From positions 1-20,389 of the forward strand of contig JADDPM010000020.1 of assembly GCA_016781885.1 (NCBI GenBank): a stretch of DNA of 20,389 nucleotides. The letters run 5' to 3'. The position numbers and the translations under genes were made by a program. Within the stretch, counting starts at the first letter, position 1, and each line of letters opens with the position of its first letter. Positions 8,410-17,752 of the stretch are shown here, piece by piece. The notes below the pieces were generated by a model. The model did not search any database and had not been told where the DNA came from. It worked only from the letters and a program-made list of their open reading frames with translations. Source of the DNA: Rubrobacter sp. GTDB taxonomy: Bacteria > Actinomycetota > Rubrobacteria > Rubrobacterales > Rubrobacteraceae.

Positions 8410-8416
8410 CCTCCTC
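8410..8416 (-). promoter_or_regulatory. Ribosome binding site that decides the rnj start
   Basis: GAGGAGG on the minus strand is a near-perfect Shine-Dalgarno. The only in-frame codon at a normal distance that can plausibly initiate is CTG at 8400. The TTG at 8382 is out of range. Confidence 0.7.
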
Positions 8417-8417
8417 G

Positions 8418-8450
8418 AAAAAGCTGGTCGACCATCAACGATGGTTGGCC
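8418..8450 (-). terminator. Weak terminator or hairpin between the M16 peptidase gene and rnj
   Basis: An 11-bp imperfect stem (two mismatches, loop GTT) occupies 8450-8426 on the minus strand. It is followed 3 bases later by TTTTT (8422-8418). It starts 13 bases after the M16 stop and ends just before the rnj Shine-Dalgarno. It could partly terminate transcripts from pnp and the M16 gene. No strong promoter for rnj is evident after it, so read-through is needed or rnj has a promoter I did not recognise. Confidence 0.4.
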
Positions 8451-8462
8451 GCTCTAAGCTGT

Positions 8463-9722
8463 CTAACTGGCCAGCCGTTGGCCGAGGTCTAGCTCTTTGG
8501 GACCAACGGCGGCCAGGTGCATGTTGTCTAGTTGCAGGTGTTCGTTGGCGAGGCGCTTTATGTCGTCGGCGGTCACGGCGTCTATGCGAGCGGAGATCTC
8601 CTCGGGCGTCAACAGCTCGGCGTGCGTGATGAGGCTCCGACCGATACGAGTCATCCGCGTGGCGGTGCTCTCCATGGCGAGGATGGTCGAGCTCTTGAGC
8701 TGCTCCTTAGTCCTGCGGAGCTCCTCGCTGGTGATGGTCTCCTCCCGTATCTTATCGAGCTGGCCTGCGATGACCTTGACAGCCTCCTCGACGTTGCCGG
8801 TAGTGGAGCCGACGTACATCTTGACGGCGCCGGTATCGGAGTAGCCCTGATGATACGAGTACACGGCGTAGGCGAGCCCGCGCTTCTCGCGCACCTCCTG
8901 GAAGAGACGGCTGCTCATGCCGCCGCCGAGCACGTTGTTGAGCGCGCTCATCGCGAAGCGGTCCTCGCTGCTGGCGGGCAGACCCAGAGCACCCATCGCC
9001 ACGTGGTACTGCTCGGTCTCCTTGAACCTGTAGGACAAACGACTCTCGGGCGGTGTGAACCGGACCTTCCGGGCGAACGGCTCGCCTTCGGGGAGTCCCG
9101 CGAACTTCTCCTCGACCATGCGCTCCAGCTCGCCACTATCCAGCTTACCCGCGCCTACGACAAAGATGTTCGGGGCGGCGTAGGTGTGCCCGTGGAAGCC
9201 CCTCAAAACATCCTCGTTCACGCCGCGCACCGTCTCGGCGGATCCTATAATGGGGCGGCCGAGAGGGTCGTCGTAAAAGATCAGGCCGGAGAGGTACTCG
9301 TCAGCCATCTGGTCCGGCCTATCCTCATACATCCGGATCTCCTCGACGATCACCTCCCGCTCCCGTTCCAGGTCCACGAGAGTAGGCCGCGTGACCATGT
9401 CAGCCATGATGTCGAGGGCGCGTTCGAGGTGCTCGGGCAGGAAACGGGCATACAGCACCGTGTACTCCTCGCCGGTCGCCGCGTTCTCCTGGGCTCCTAT
9501 GCCCTCGAAGGCTTCTGCTATCTGCAGCGCGTTCATCTGCGGCGTGCCCTTGAAGAGCATGTGCTCCATGAGGTGGGTGATGCCGGCTACCTCTTCGCGC
9601 TCGTCACGGGAGCCCGCACGGATCCAGACCCCAAGGGAGACGCTCGTCGCCTCTTTCAGGGGCTCCGAGAAGACCCTTAGCCCCCCCGGAAGCTCCCTCT
9701 CGTTTATGTTCCTCTCGCTCAT
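8463..9722 (-). CDS. M16 family zinc peptidase (processing-peptidase-like)
   Basis: The 419-aa protein is an M16B-type (pitrilysin superfamily) metallopeptidase, similar in place to mycobacterial PepR and Bacillus MlpA. The inverted zinc motif HxxEH is HLMEH (50-54), and the downstream zinc ligand is a Glu in EREVIVEEI (about 127-128). The C-terminal half carries LFQEVREKRGLAYAVYS, the usual Arg/Tyr substrate-binding segment. The common GG-xxNA segment reads GAQENAATGEEYT here. No signal peptide is visible, so it is probably cytoplasmic. The ATG at 9722 follows AGGGGA by 4 bases. It begins 7 bases after the pnp stop, so it is coupled to pnp. Its substrate cannot be told from sequence. Confidence 0.93.
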   Translation of the reverse strand: MSERNINERELPGGLRVFSEPLKEATSVSLGVWIRAGSRDEREEVAGITHLMEHMLFKGTPQMNALQIAEAFEGIGAQENAATGEEYTVLYARFLPEHLERALDIMADMVTRPTLVDLEREREVIVEEIRMYEDRPDQMADEYLSGLIFYDDPLGRPIIGSAETVRGVNEDVLRGFHGHTYAAPNIFVVGAGKLDSGELERMVEEKFAGLPEGEPFARKVRFTPPESRLSYRFKETEQYHVAMGALGLPASSEDRFAMSALNNVLGGGMSSRLFQEVREKRGLAYAVYSYHQGYSDTGAVKMYVGSTTGNVEEAVKVIAGQLDKIREETITSEELRRTKEQLKSSTILAMESTATRMTRIGRSLITHAELLTPEEISARIDAVTADDIKRLANEHLQLDNMHLAAVGPKELDLGQRLAS

Positions 9723-9729
9723 AGGTCCC

Positions 9730-11787
<2,058 letters not shown>

Positions 11788-11844
11788 ATTCTTTTTCTCC
11801 TCTTTGTTTCTAACGATGCAGCGAAAGGAAGGCTAACACTCGCC

Positions 11845-12111
11845 CTAGCGGCGCAGCCCGAGCTTTGAAATGAGCGTCCGGTAGCGCTCGACGTCCTTCT
11901 TCTGCAGGTACTTCAAGAGACGGCGCCTCTGGCCCACCAGCTTCAAGAGACCCCGCCTTGAATGGAAATCGTGCTTGTGTTCGCGCAGATGCTCGGTAAG
12001 GTGCCGGATGCGCGTCGTGAGCAGCGCGACCTGCACCTCGGGCGACCCCGTGTCGCCGTCGTGCGTCGCATGCTCCTGGATTATTCCCACTTTGTTCTCC
12101 ACTACCGCCAA
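11845..12111 (-). CDS. rpsO: 30S ribosomal protein S15
   Basis: S15 binds 16S rRNA early in assembly of the small-subunit platform. The protein is 88 aa, the usual size, with GDTGSPEVQVALLTTRI, LTEHLREHKHDFHSRRGLL and LVGQRRRLLKYLQ. The start is TTG at 12111, with GAGGAG and AGAGG in the purine-rich leader upstream. A GTG three codons later is a less likely alternative. It lies 76 bases after ribF and has its own candidate promoter. S15 often represses its own mRNA; the purine-rich leader could take part, but I cannot identify a binding fold. Confidence 0.96.
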   Translation of the reverse strand: MAVVENKVGIIQEHATHDGDTGSPEVQVALLTTRIRHLTEHLREHKHDFHSRRGLLKLVGQRRRLLKYLQKKDVERYRTLISKLGLRR

Positions 12112-12163
12112 CTGCCTCTTCTCCTCTTTTCTCTCTACTCTCGCTCATCAACCTGTTTCTCTA

Positions 12164-12191
12164 ATCGTATACATGCTACCACATGCATCAA
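12164..12191 (-). promoter_or_regulatory. Candidate promoter for rpsO-pnp
   Basis: TTGATG (12191-12186), which overlaps the ribF stop codon, is followed after 16 bases by TACGAT (12169-12164). Each box matches consensus at four of six positions. It predicts a leader of about 45 bases before the rpsO TTG. The AT content of the gap is clearly higher than that of the flanking genes. Confidence 0.45.
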
Positions 12192-13105
12192 GCACTCCCG
12201 CCGACCAACCTCCGCGCTGTCTCGACATCCCGAGCTATCTGCTCCTTTAGCTTCCCTACCGAATCGAACCGCATCTCCGGCCGCAGGTGTTCCTCGAACG
12301 TTACGTCAACGACCTCTCCATACAGGTCCCCCTCGAAATGGAGGAGGTGCGCCTCGACCTTGCTCTCCCGCCTGTCGAAGGTCGGCGCGAGCCCGACGTT
12401 GATACACGCCCCGTAACGCTCGCCGCCGAACGTCACATATCCGGCGTAAACGCCCCGGCCCGGCACGAGAGCGCGCGGGTCGGACAGGACATTGGCCGTG
12501 GGAAAGCCGATGCTCCGGCCTCGTTTGTCCCCCTCCACCACCTTGCCGCGCAGTAGGTACGCCCTCCCGAGAAGCTTCGCGGCCTCCCGCGCCTCACCCC
12601 CGGCGAGCAGGTCGCGTATCCTGGTCGAACTAACATCCGCCCCTGAAGCGTAGATAGGTACGGCATAAGCCTCCCCGCCGAGCTCGCGCATGTACCGCCG
12701 CAAGTCCTCGAAGTCACCCGACGCCCTATATCCAAACCTGAACTTCTCCCCGACGACGACCGCCCCGGTCCCGTGCTCCCCGACGAGCACGTCCCGCACG
12801 AACTCCCATGGACTTTTCTTCGAGAGATCTCTGTCGAACCGGATAGTGCGCACCTCGTCCACCCCGTGCCCCAGCAGCAACTCCTCTCGCACGTCCGGCA
12901 TGGTCAACACCTTCGGCTCACTCCCCGGACGTAGGACTGCCCGCGGGTGCGGATCAAAGGTGAGCGCCACCGAGCGTACTCCCCTCCTCCTCCCCTCCTC
13001 GACAGCCCGCCCCACCACCGCCGCATGCCCGAGATGTACCCCGTCGAAGTTCCCCAGAGCGACCACGACACCACCCGCAGGCGAGACGCTCATGCCCGCC
13101 ACCAC
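12188..13105 (-). CDS. ribF: Bifunctional riboflavin kinase / FAD synthetase
   Basis: RibF makes FMN from riboflavin and then FAD. The 305-aa protein has an N-terminal adenylyltransferase domain with GNFDGVHLGH (18-27) and SSTRIRDLL (about 159-167), and a C-terminal flavokinase domain with RGRSIGFPTANV (about 195-206) and GVYAGYV. Length is normal. The start is probably GTG at 13105, where AGGGA sits 5 bases upstream; an ATG four codons later (13093) has only a weak GGTGG. It follows truB after 25 bases. The truB-ribF-rpsO order is the common one. Confidence 0.96.
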   Translation of the reverse strand: MVAGMSVSPAGGVVVALGNFDGVHLGHAAVVGRAVEEGRRRGVRSVALTFDPHPRAVLRPGSEPKVLTMPDVREELLLGHGVDEVRTIRFDRDLSKKSPWEFVRDVLVGEHGTGAVVVGEKFRFGYRASGDFEDLRRYMRELGGEAYAVPIYASGADVSSTRIRDLLAGGEAREAAKLLGRAYLLRGKVVEGDKRGRSIGFPTANVLSDPRALVPGRGVYAGYVTFGGERYGACINVGLAPTFDRRESKVEAHLLHFEGDLYGEVVDVTFEEHLRPEMRFDSVGKLKEQIARDVETARRLVGGSA

Positions 13106-13130
13106 TGCTGTCCCTCATCGCCCCGCACCC

Positions 13131-14015
13131 TTACGATACTCCTGCGCACAGCACGACCTCCGCCCTGGCCGCCCCGTCCCCATCCCTGTAGACCGCCAAC
13201 AACTCCCCCCCAAACTCGACCCGATAACTCCCGGAGAGACCAAACAACCCCAGCTTTCGGCCGTTACATACCCCGGATCGGTCCCCTGCAGAGACCTCTA
13301 CCGCCGGCAGAAAACTTACCACATCCCTTGTTTGTATTATGTGGTTATATAAGGTTTCAGGGGAGAGGTCTTCGGGCGCTACGGCGTTCTCCAGCGTGAG
13401 GTGGCCCACACGTATGCGTCGGAGGCTGGTCAGGTAGGCGCCGGTATGTAGGGATTCGGCCAGGTCGGCTATCAGGGTGCGGACGTAGGTGCCGCTGCCG
13501 CAGGAGACGGTGAAGGTAGCGGTTCGGGCATCGAGGGAGAGTAGCTCGAAGGAGTGGACGGTTACGGGTCGGCTCTGGCGTTCTATCTCTTCGCCGCGGC
13601 GGTGGAGCTTGTAGAGACGTTCGCCCCCTACCTTGACGGCTGAGGCCATCGGCGGGGTCTGGAGAACCTCGCCCGTGAAGAGCCTCGTGGCAGCGCGGAG
13701 GGCGGGTTCGTCGGGCAGAGGGGAATCTGGCAGGGGGGTTACGTTGCCGTCGGCGTCTAAGGTGTCGGAGACGGCGCCGAGGCGGGCGGTGGCGGTGTAA
13801 GACTTGTCGAGTCCGGTTATGTAGCGGGAGAGGCGAGTGGCGCGGCCGATAAGGAGGACGAGGAGGCCGGAGGCAAGAGGGTCGAGGGTGCCGGTATGCC
13901 CTATCTTCGTCTTCCCGGGTAAGAGGTGTTTCACCCGTGATACCGCCCGGGCGCTGGTGATGCCGGACGGCTTGTCCAGGAGGAGCGCGCCGTCGAGAGG
14001 GACGGGCGCGCCTAT
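13131..14015 (-). CDS. truB: tRNA pseudouridine-55 synthase TruB
   Basis: TruB modifies U55 in the T-loop of tRNAs. The catalytic Asp lies in HTGTLDPLASG (Asp45 in my numbering). The conserved first motif DKPSGITS (14-21) is encoded upstream of the first GTG in frame (13934), so a protein started there would lack it and cannot be right. No ATG, GTG or TTG exists in frame for at least 100 bases further upstream. The best start is ATA at 14015-14013, with GGAGG six bases before it, overlapping the nrnA stop in the sequence ATAG. This gives 294 aa beginning MGAPVPLDGALLLDKPSG, the normal TruB length. The ORF itself is certain; the start codon is inferred. Confidence 0.95.
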   Translation of the reverse strand: MGAPVPLDGALLLDKPSGITSARAVSRVKHLLPGKTKIGHTGTLDPLASGLLVLLIGRATRLSRYITGLDKSYTATARLGAVSDTLDADGNVTPLPDSPLPDEPALRAATRLFTGEVLQTPPMASAVKVGGERLYKLHRRGEEIERQSRPVTVHSFELLSLDARTATFTVSCGSGTYVRTLIADLAESLHTGAYLTSLRRIRVGHLTLENAVAPEDLSPETLYNHIIQTRDVVSFLPAVEVSAGDRSGVCNGRKLGLFGLSGSYRVEFGGELLAVYRDGDGAARAEVVLCAGVS

Positions 14016-14992
14016 CCGGCGCCTCCGCCGGACCCGTCCCGAAGGTTCACGACGCCTTTGAGAGCTCGGAGCAAATCCTCTTTGGCCTCGTGGGGCGGTT
14101 TTGGAGTGGTGTACCCCGCCGCCAACCGGTGTCCGCCGCCGCCGAAGATGCGGGCAACCTCGCCGACGTCTACACGCTCGGACCGCAGGGAGCCTTTTGT
14201 GCCACCCTCGATCTCCCTCAGGTGAGCGACGACCTCGACCCCGGCCACGGTTCGGAGATGGTCTATGGACTCTTTAGAGTCTAGTTCGGTGGCGCCGGTG
14301 CGCTCGTAGTCGTCCTTGCCTACTGTGGCTACCAGAGCTTCCCCGTACCGCTCAACGTTTATCAGAGAGGCGCCGACTATCTTTAGCTGCTCGACGGTAC
14401 CGGTGCGGTTCAGGCGGGCGTCGATCTCGGCGGGGACGACGCCCGCGCGCAGCAGGTCGGCTACGAGCTCGTGGGCCTCGGGGGAGACGTTTCGGAAGCG
14501 AAAGCCGCCCGTGTCGGTCGAGACGCCCGTGTAGATCGCCTCGGCGGACTCTCTATCGAGCGGAACCCCAAGCTCCGTGTAGAGGGAGGCAACGATCTGG
14601 GCGCTCGCCGCCGCCAGCGGGTCTACGAGGTTCTTCTCCCCGTAGAGCGGGTTATCCTCGTGGTGGTCCAGGTTGAGGCGCACCGGATGAACGCCATCGC
14701 GCGGCACCCCGACCCGGTCGGGGCGGGATGTATCCACCACGAGCAGGTCGTAGTCACGCGGGCACTCCAGTAAGGGCTCGTCCGGAAGGAGCCACCGGAG
14801 GTAGCTTGGGACCTCCTCGGAGTAGCAGAAGACGATTTCAGCCCCGAGAGAGCGTACCAGGTACAAGAGAGCGATAGCAGAGCCGATCGCATCGCCGTCC
14901 GCCCCCGTGTGGGTAGTGACGGCTGCCTTTTGCAGGCCCTTCAGGAACTCCGCAACCTCGCGCGTCGTGTTACCGGTCGTGCGTGTGGTCAT
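14012..14992 (-). CDS. nrnA: DHH/DHHA1 oligoribonuclease NrnA (nanoRNase / pAp phosphatase)
   Basis: NrnA-type enzymes clear 2-5 nt RNA fragments, and some also act on pAp or cyclic dinucleotide products. The 326-aa protein has a DHH domain with THTGADGDAIGS (27-38), a VVD metal site (about 85-87) and LDHHEDN (108-114), and a C-terminal DHHA1 domain with GGGGHRLAAG (about 284-293). I chose the ATG at 14992, with GGGAGAGG directly before it; a longer in-frame extension overlaps rbfA and is unlikely. The gene overlaps the end of rbfA by 23 bases and its own stop overlaps truB, so translation is likely coupled. In this cluster it supplies the last step of RNA decay after PNPase and RNases J and Y. 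Confidence 0.94.
   Translation of the reverse strand: MTTRTTGNTTREVAEFLKGLQKAAVTTHTGADGDAIGSAIALLYLVRSLGAEIVFCYSEEVPSYLRWLLPDEPLLECPRDYDLLVVDTSRPDRVGVPRDGVHPVRLNLDHHEDNPLYGEKNLVDPLAAASAQIVASLYTELGVPLDRESAEAIYTGVSTDTGGFRFRNVSPEAHELVADLLRAGVVPAEIDARLNRTGTVEQLKIVGASLINVERYGEALVATVGKDDYERTGATELDSKESIDHLRTVAGVEVVAHLREIEGGTKGSLRSERVDVGEVARIFGGGGHRLAAGYTTPKPPHEAKEDLLRALKGVVNLRDGSGGGAG
14013..14026 (-). promoter_or_regulatory. Ribosome binding site and ATA start of truB, coupled to the nrnA stop
   Basis: GGAGG (14026-14022), six spacer bases, then ATA (14015-14013). The nrnA stop TAG occupies 14014-14012. The arrangement copies the usual ATGA stop-start overlap but with ATA in place of ATG, so truB is probably translated by termination-reinitiation. 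Confidence 0.6.
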
Positions 14993-15335
14993 CCTCTCCC
15001 GTCTCTCTGATGGATTTGAGGGCAGTCTCGATCCGATCGACGTTCTCCACGACCGGGTCAGGCTCGAAGCGCAGGCGTGGGGTGCGTTTGAGGCGGGTCT
15101 GCCGTCCAACCGAAGCCTGGATGCGCCCGGCGGCTCTGTTCAGGCCCTCCCTCGCCCCGTCGAGGTCCTCTTCGGAGAGCACGCTGTAGAAGACCGTCGC
15201 GGAGCCGAGGTCCGGGCTCACCCGGATACCGGTTACAGTTACGAGGCCGTGGATGCGCGGGTCCGAGAGGGTAGAGACCTCCTCGCCCACGATCTCCTTA
15301 AGCTGTGACTCGACCTTGCGCGTCCGCTCGCTCAT
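14970..15335 (-). CDS. rbfA: Ribosome-binding factor A
   Basis: RbfA is a KH-fold factor needed for late maturation of the 16S rRNA 5' end in the 30S subunit. The 121-aa protein has the family N-terminus SERTRKVESQLKEIV and the segments DPRIHGLVTVTGIRVSPDL and RTPRLRFEPDPVVE. The ATG at 15335 overlaps the ylxP stop as ATGA, with GGAGGAG 11 bases upstream. It shares an operon with infB and rimP, a standard ribosome-assembly group. Confidence 0.95.
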   Translation of the reverse strand: MSERTRKVESQLKEIVGEEVSTLSDPRIHGLVTVTGIRVSPDLGSATVFYSVLSEEDLDGAREGLNRAAGRIQASVGRQTRLKRTPRLRFEPDPVVENVDRIETALKSIRETGEDDHTHDR

Positions 15336-15613
15336 AGCTTCACGAACTCCTCCCGCCACTCCAGTATCGCCAGTTCTTCGTAGTTGAGGAGCGCGCGCCG
15401 AACATCCTCACGTTTCGCCTCCGCCGCCCTCCGGTCGACGGCAGCGAGCGCGAACTCCACCGTGGCCCGCTGCCAGGAGTCCTGGTTATCCGCCTCGACG
15501 ACGGAGACGTTCTTGCGGCGGAGGCGGTCCTTGACGGACCTCACTATCTGGCGCTTGTGCTTGAGGCTGGAACTGAAGGGTAGCTCCAACTCCAGCCTGA
15601 CGGTGCAGAACAA
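15332..15613 (-). CDS. ylxP: DUF503 family protein YlxP
   Basis: A 93-aa protein with the DUF503 pattern: a ferredoxin-like start FCTVRLELELP, then SSLKHKRQIVRSVKDRLRRK and the signature NVSVVEADNQDSWQRATVEFA. Homologues lie between infB and rbfA in many Gram-positives and have been linked to ribosome assembly, but the molecular role is not settled. The start is TTG at 15613, after AGGG with 4 bases spacing. It is 10 bases from the infB stop, and its TGA overlaps the rbfA ATG. Confidence 0.9.
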   Translation of the reverse strand: MFCTVRLELELPFSSSLKHKRQIVRSVKDRLRRKNVSVVEADNQDSWQRATVEFALAAVDRRAAEAKREDVRRALLNYEELAILEWREEFVKL

Positions 15614-15623
15614 TTGGCCCTTG

Positions 15624-17744
15624 CTACCTGGAAACCTCGACGACCTCGAAGAACTCCAAAACGTCGCCCTCCTTGACGTCGTTAAAGTTCTCTACACCCA
15701 CGCCGCACTCAAAGCCCTGCCGCACCGACCGCACGTCGTCCTTGAAGCGCCTGAGAGAGGCTATGTTGCCTTCGTAGACCACGACACCGTCCCGCACCAC
15801 GCGGACACGGTTATTTCGGGAGATCTCACCGCTCGTCACGTAGCAGCCGGCGACCAGGCCCACGTTCGGCACCCGGAAAGTCTGGCGCACCTCCGCGACA
15901 CCCGTCTCGCGCTCTTCAGTTTCCGGGGCAAGCATGCCGCGCATGGCGGCCTCTATCTCTTCGAGAGCCTTGTAGATGACGTCGTAAGTACGTATCTCGA
16001 CGCCCTCGCGCTCGGCAACCTGCTTGGCGGTGTTCGTAGGCCGGACGTTGAAGCCCAGCACGATCCCGCCGCTCGCCGACCCGAGCATCACGTCCGAGTC
16101 CGTAACCGCCCCGACCCCCGAGCGCACGATGTTGACCCGCACCTCCTCCGTGGTGAGCTTTGAGAGGGCCTCCTTGAGCGCCTCGACAGAACCCGCGACG
16201 TCCGCCTTGACGACGAGGTTCAGGTCCTGGGTTCCACCCTCGCCGAGTAGCTCTTCGAGGGTACGCCTCGTGCCGCCCTGGGCGAGTTCCATGCGCCTTG
16301 CGGCCGCCTCGGATTGCTGGGCCTTATCGCGGGCGTTCCGCTCGTGCTCGACGACCTCGAAACGGGTCCCGGCCTCAGCGACCCCGGAGAGGCCCAGGAT
16401 CTCCACGGGCGCGCCGGGCCCGGCCTGCTTGATGCGCTTACCCGTATAATCGAGCATCGCCCGGACGCGCCCGTAGGCGGTGCCGGCGAGCACGACGTCG
16501 CCCTTGTGGAGCGTGCCGCGGTTAACGAGGAGCGTGGCTACCGGCCCGCGGCCCGGATCGCGCTCGCTCTCGATGACGTACCCGCTCGCCGGAGCGTCAG
16601 GGTTGGCCTTGAGGTCTTCGAGCTCAGCGACGATCAGGATGTTCTCCAAGAGCTCGTCTATCCCCTCGCCCGTCTTGGCCGAGACGGACACCGTCACCGT
16701 CTCGCCGCCGTAGACCTCGGGGACGAGATCCCTTTCGGAGAGCTCGCCCAGGACCCGATCCTGGTTGGCGTTCGGCACGTCTATCTTGTTGAGCGCCACG
16801 ACCAGAGGTACGCCGGCGGCCTTTGCATGCTCGATGGCCTCGTCCGTCTGGGGCATCACGCCATCGTCTGCGGCCACGACGAGGACGACGACGTCCGTCA
16901 CGCGGGCGCCGCGGGCGCGCATCTCGGTGAACGCCTCGTGGCCCGGGGTATCGATGAACGTAACCCTTCTACCACCGCTCTCGGCCTGGTACGCGCCAAT
17001 GTGCTGCGTGATGCCGCCAGCCTCGCCTGACTGCACGTTTGCCTTGCGAATGCGGTCCAAAAGCGAGGTCTTGCCGTGGTCGACGTGGCCCATCACCGTC
17101 ACGACCGGCGGCTTCTCGACGAGATCCTCCGGAGCGTCGTCGGCGGCCGGGTCCACGTCGGGCTCTTCTACGGCGGCCACGTCGACCTCGACGCCCATCT
17201 CCTCAGAGATTAGCTCTATCTCCTCGATGGAGAGCGTCTGGGTCATGGTCTTCATCTCGCCGAGACCCATGAGGACCTTGATGATCTGGGTCGGCGCGAC
17301 CCCCAGAGCGTCTGCCAGATCCTTGACCGTCGCACCAGGCTCGACGCGCACTACGCCCTTCTCTTCCTGCTTCGCCTCGTCCGTAGCGACCGCAACCTTG
17401 GGCTGCTCCTTCTGCGGCGTCTCGACGACGGTCGGACGCGGCGCCCTGTTCGTGGCGCTCGCATCTATGACGACGCGGCGCCTCTTGCGTCCACCTTTGC
17501 CGCTTTTAGAGGCCTCCTTCGGAGGCTCGGCCGGGCTCTCGGTGCGCCCGTTCGCGGCACCGTCGGCAGCCACCGGAACCGGTGCTTCAGCGTTCTGGCC
17601 GTCACCGAAGACCCGCTCATAAACGGGCTCCCCGACTGCAGCGAAGTGGTTCTTCACCTCCACACCCGCGTCGTTCAGGCGTTTCATAACCTCTTTGGTA
17701 TCTAATGACAGCTCTCTCGCTATCTCGTAAACGCGCTTGCTCAT
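15624..17744 (-). CDS. infB: Translation initiation factor IF-2
   Basis: IF-2 is the GTPase that brings initiator tRNA to the 30S subunit and promotes subunit joining. The 706-aa protein starts with an IF2_N helical module (about 1-50), then a low-complexity basic linker (50-130), a second IF2_N-like module (about 133-185), and the G domain with GHVDHGKT (219-226), GGITQHIGAY (243-252), DTPGHE (265-270), NKID (319-322) and SAK (355-357). Domains II, III and IV (the C-terminal tRNA-binding part, ending EVVEVSR) follow. It is shorter than the 900-1000 aa forms of many actinobacteria because the linker is short. The ATG at 17744 follows AGGGGG by 4 bases, 8 bases after the nusA stop. Confidence 0.98.
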   Translation of the reverse strand: MSKRVYEIARELSLDTKEVMKRLNDAGVEVKNHFAAVGEPVYERVFGDGQNAEAPVPVAADGAANGRTESPAEPPKEASKSGKGGRKRRRVVIDASATNRAPRPTVVETPQKEQPKVAVATDEAKQEEKGVVRVEPGATVKDLADALGVAPTQIIKVLMGLGEMKTMTQTLSIEEIELISEEMGVEVDVAAVEEPDVDPAADDAPEDLVEKPPVVTVMGHVDHGKTSLLDRIRKANVQSGEAGGITQHIGAYQAESGGRRVTFIDTPGHEAFTEMRARGARVTDVVVLVVAADDGVMPQTDEAIEHAKAAGVPLVVALNKIDVPNANQDRVLGELSERDLVPEVYGGETVTVSVSAKTGEGIDELLENILIVAELEDLKANPDAPASGYVIESERDPGRGPVATLLVNRGTLHKGDVVLAGTAYGRVRAMLDYTGKRIKQAGPGAPVEILGLSGVAEAGTRFEVVEHERNARDKAQQSEAAARRMELAQGGTRRTLEELLGEGGTQDLNLVVKADVAGSVEALKEALSKLTTEEVRVNIVRSGVGAVTDSDVMLGSASGGIVLGFNVRPTNTAKQVAEREGVEIRTYDVIYKALEEIEAAMRGMLAPETEERETGVAEVRQTFRVPNVGLVAGCYVTSGEISRNNRVRVVRDGVVVYEGNIASLRRFKDDVRSVRQGFECGVGVENFNDVKEGDVLEFFEVVEVSR

Positions 17745-17752
17745 CTAACCCC

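Noticed and set aside
8532..9680. 382-codon plus-strand open frame opposite the M16 peptidase gene
   Set aside because: A shadow of the real gene caused by high GC; Leu/Val/His-rich without domain pattern.
11788..11844. Possible terminator or RNase III hairpin between rpsO and pnp
   Set aside because: Only a four-to-five pair GCTA/TAGC match is visible; too weak to call.
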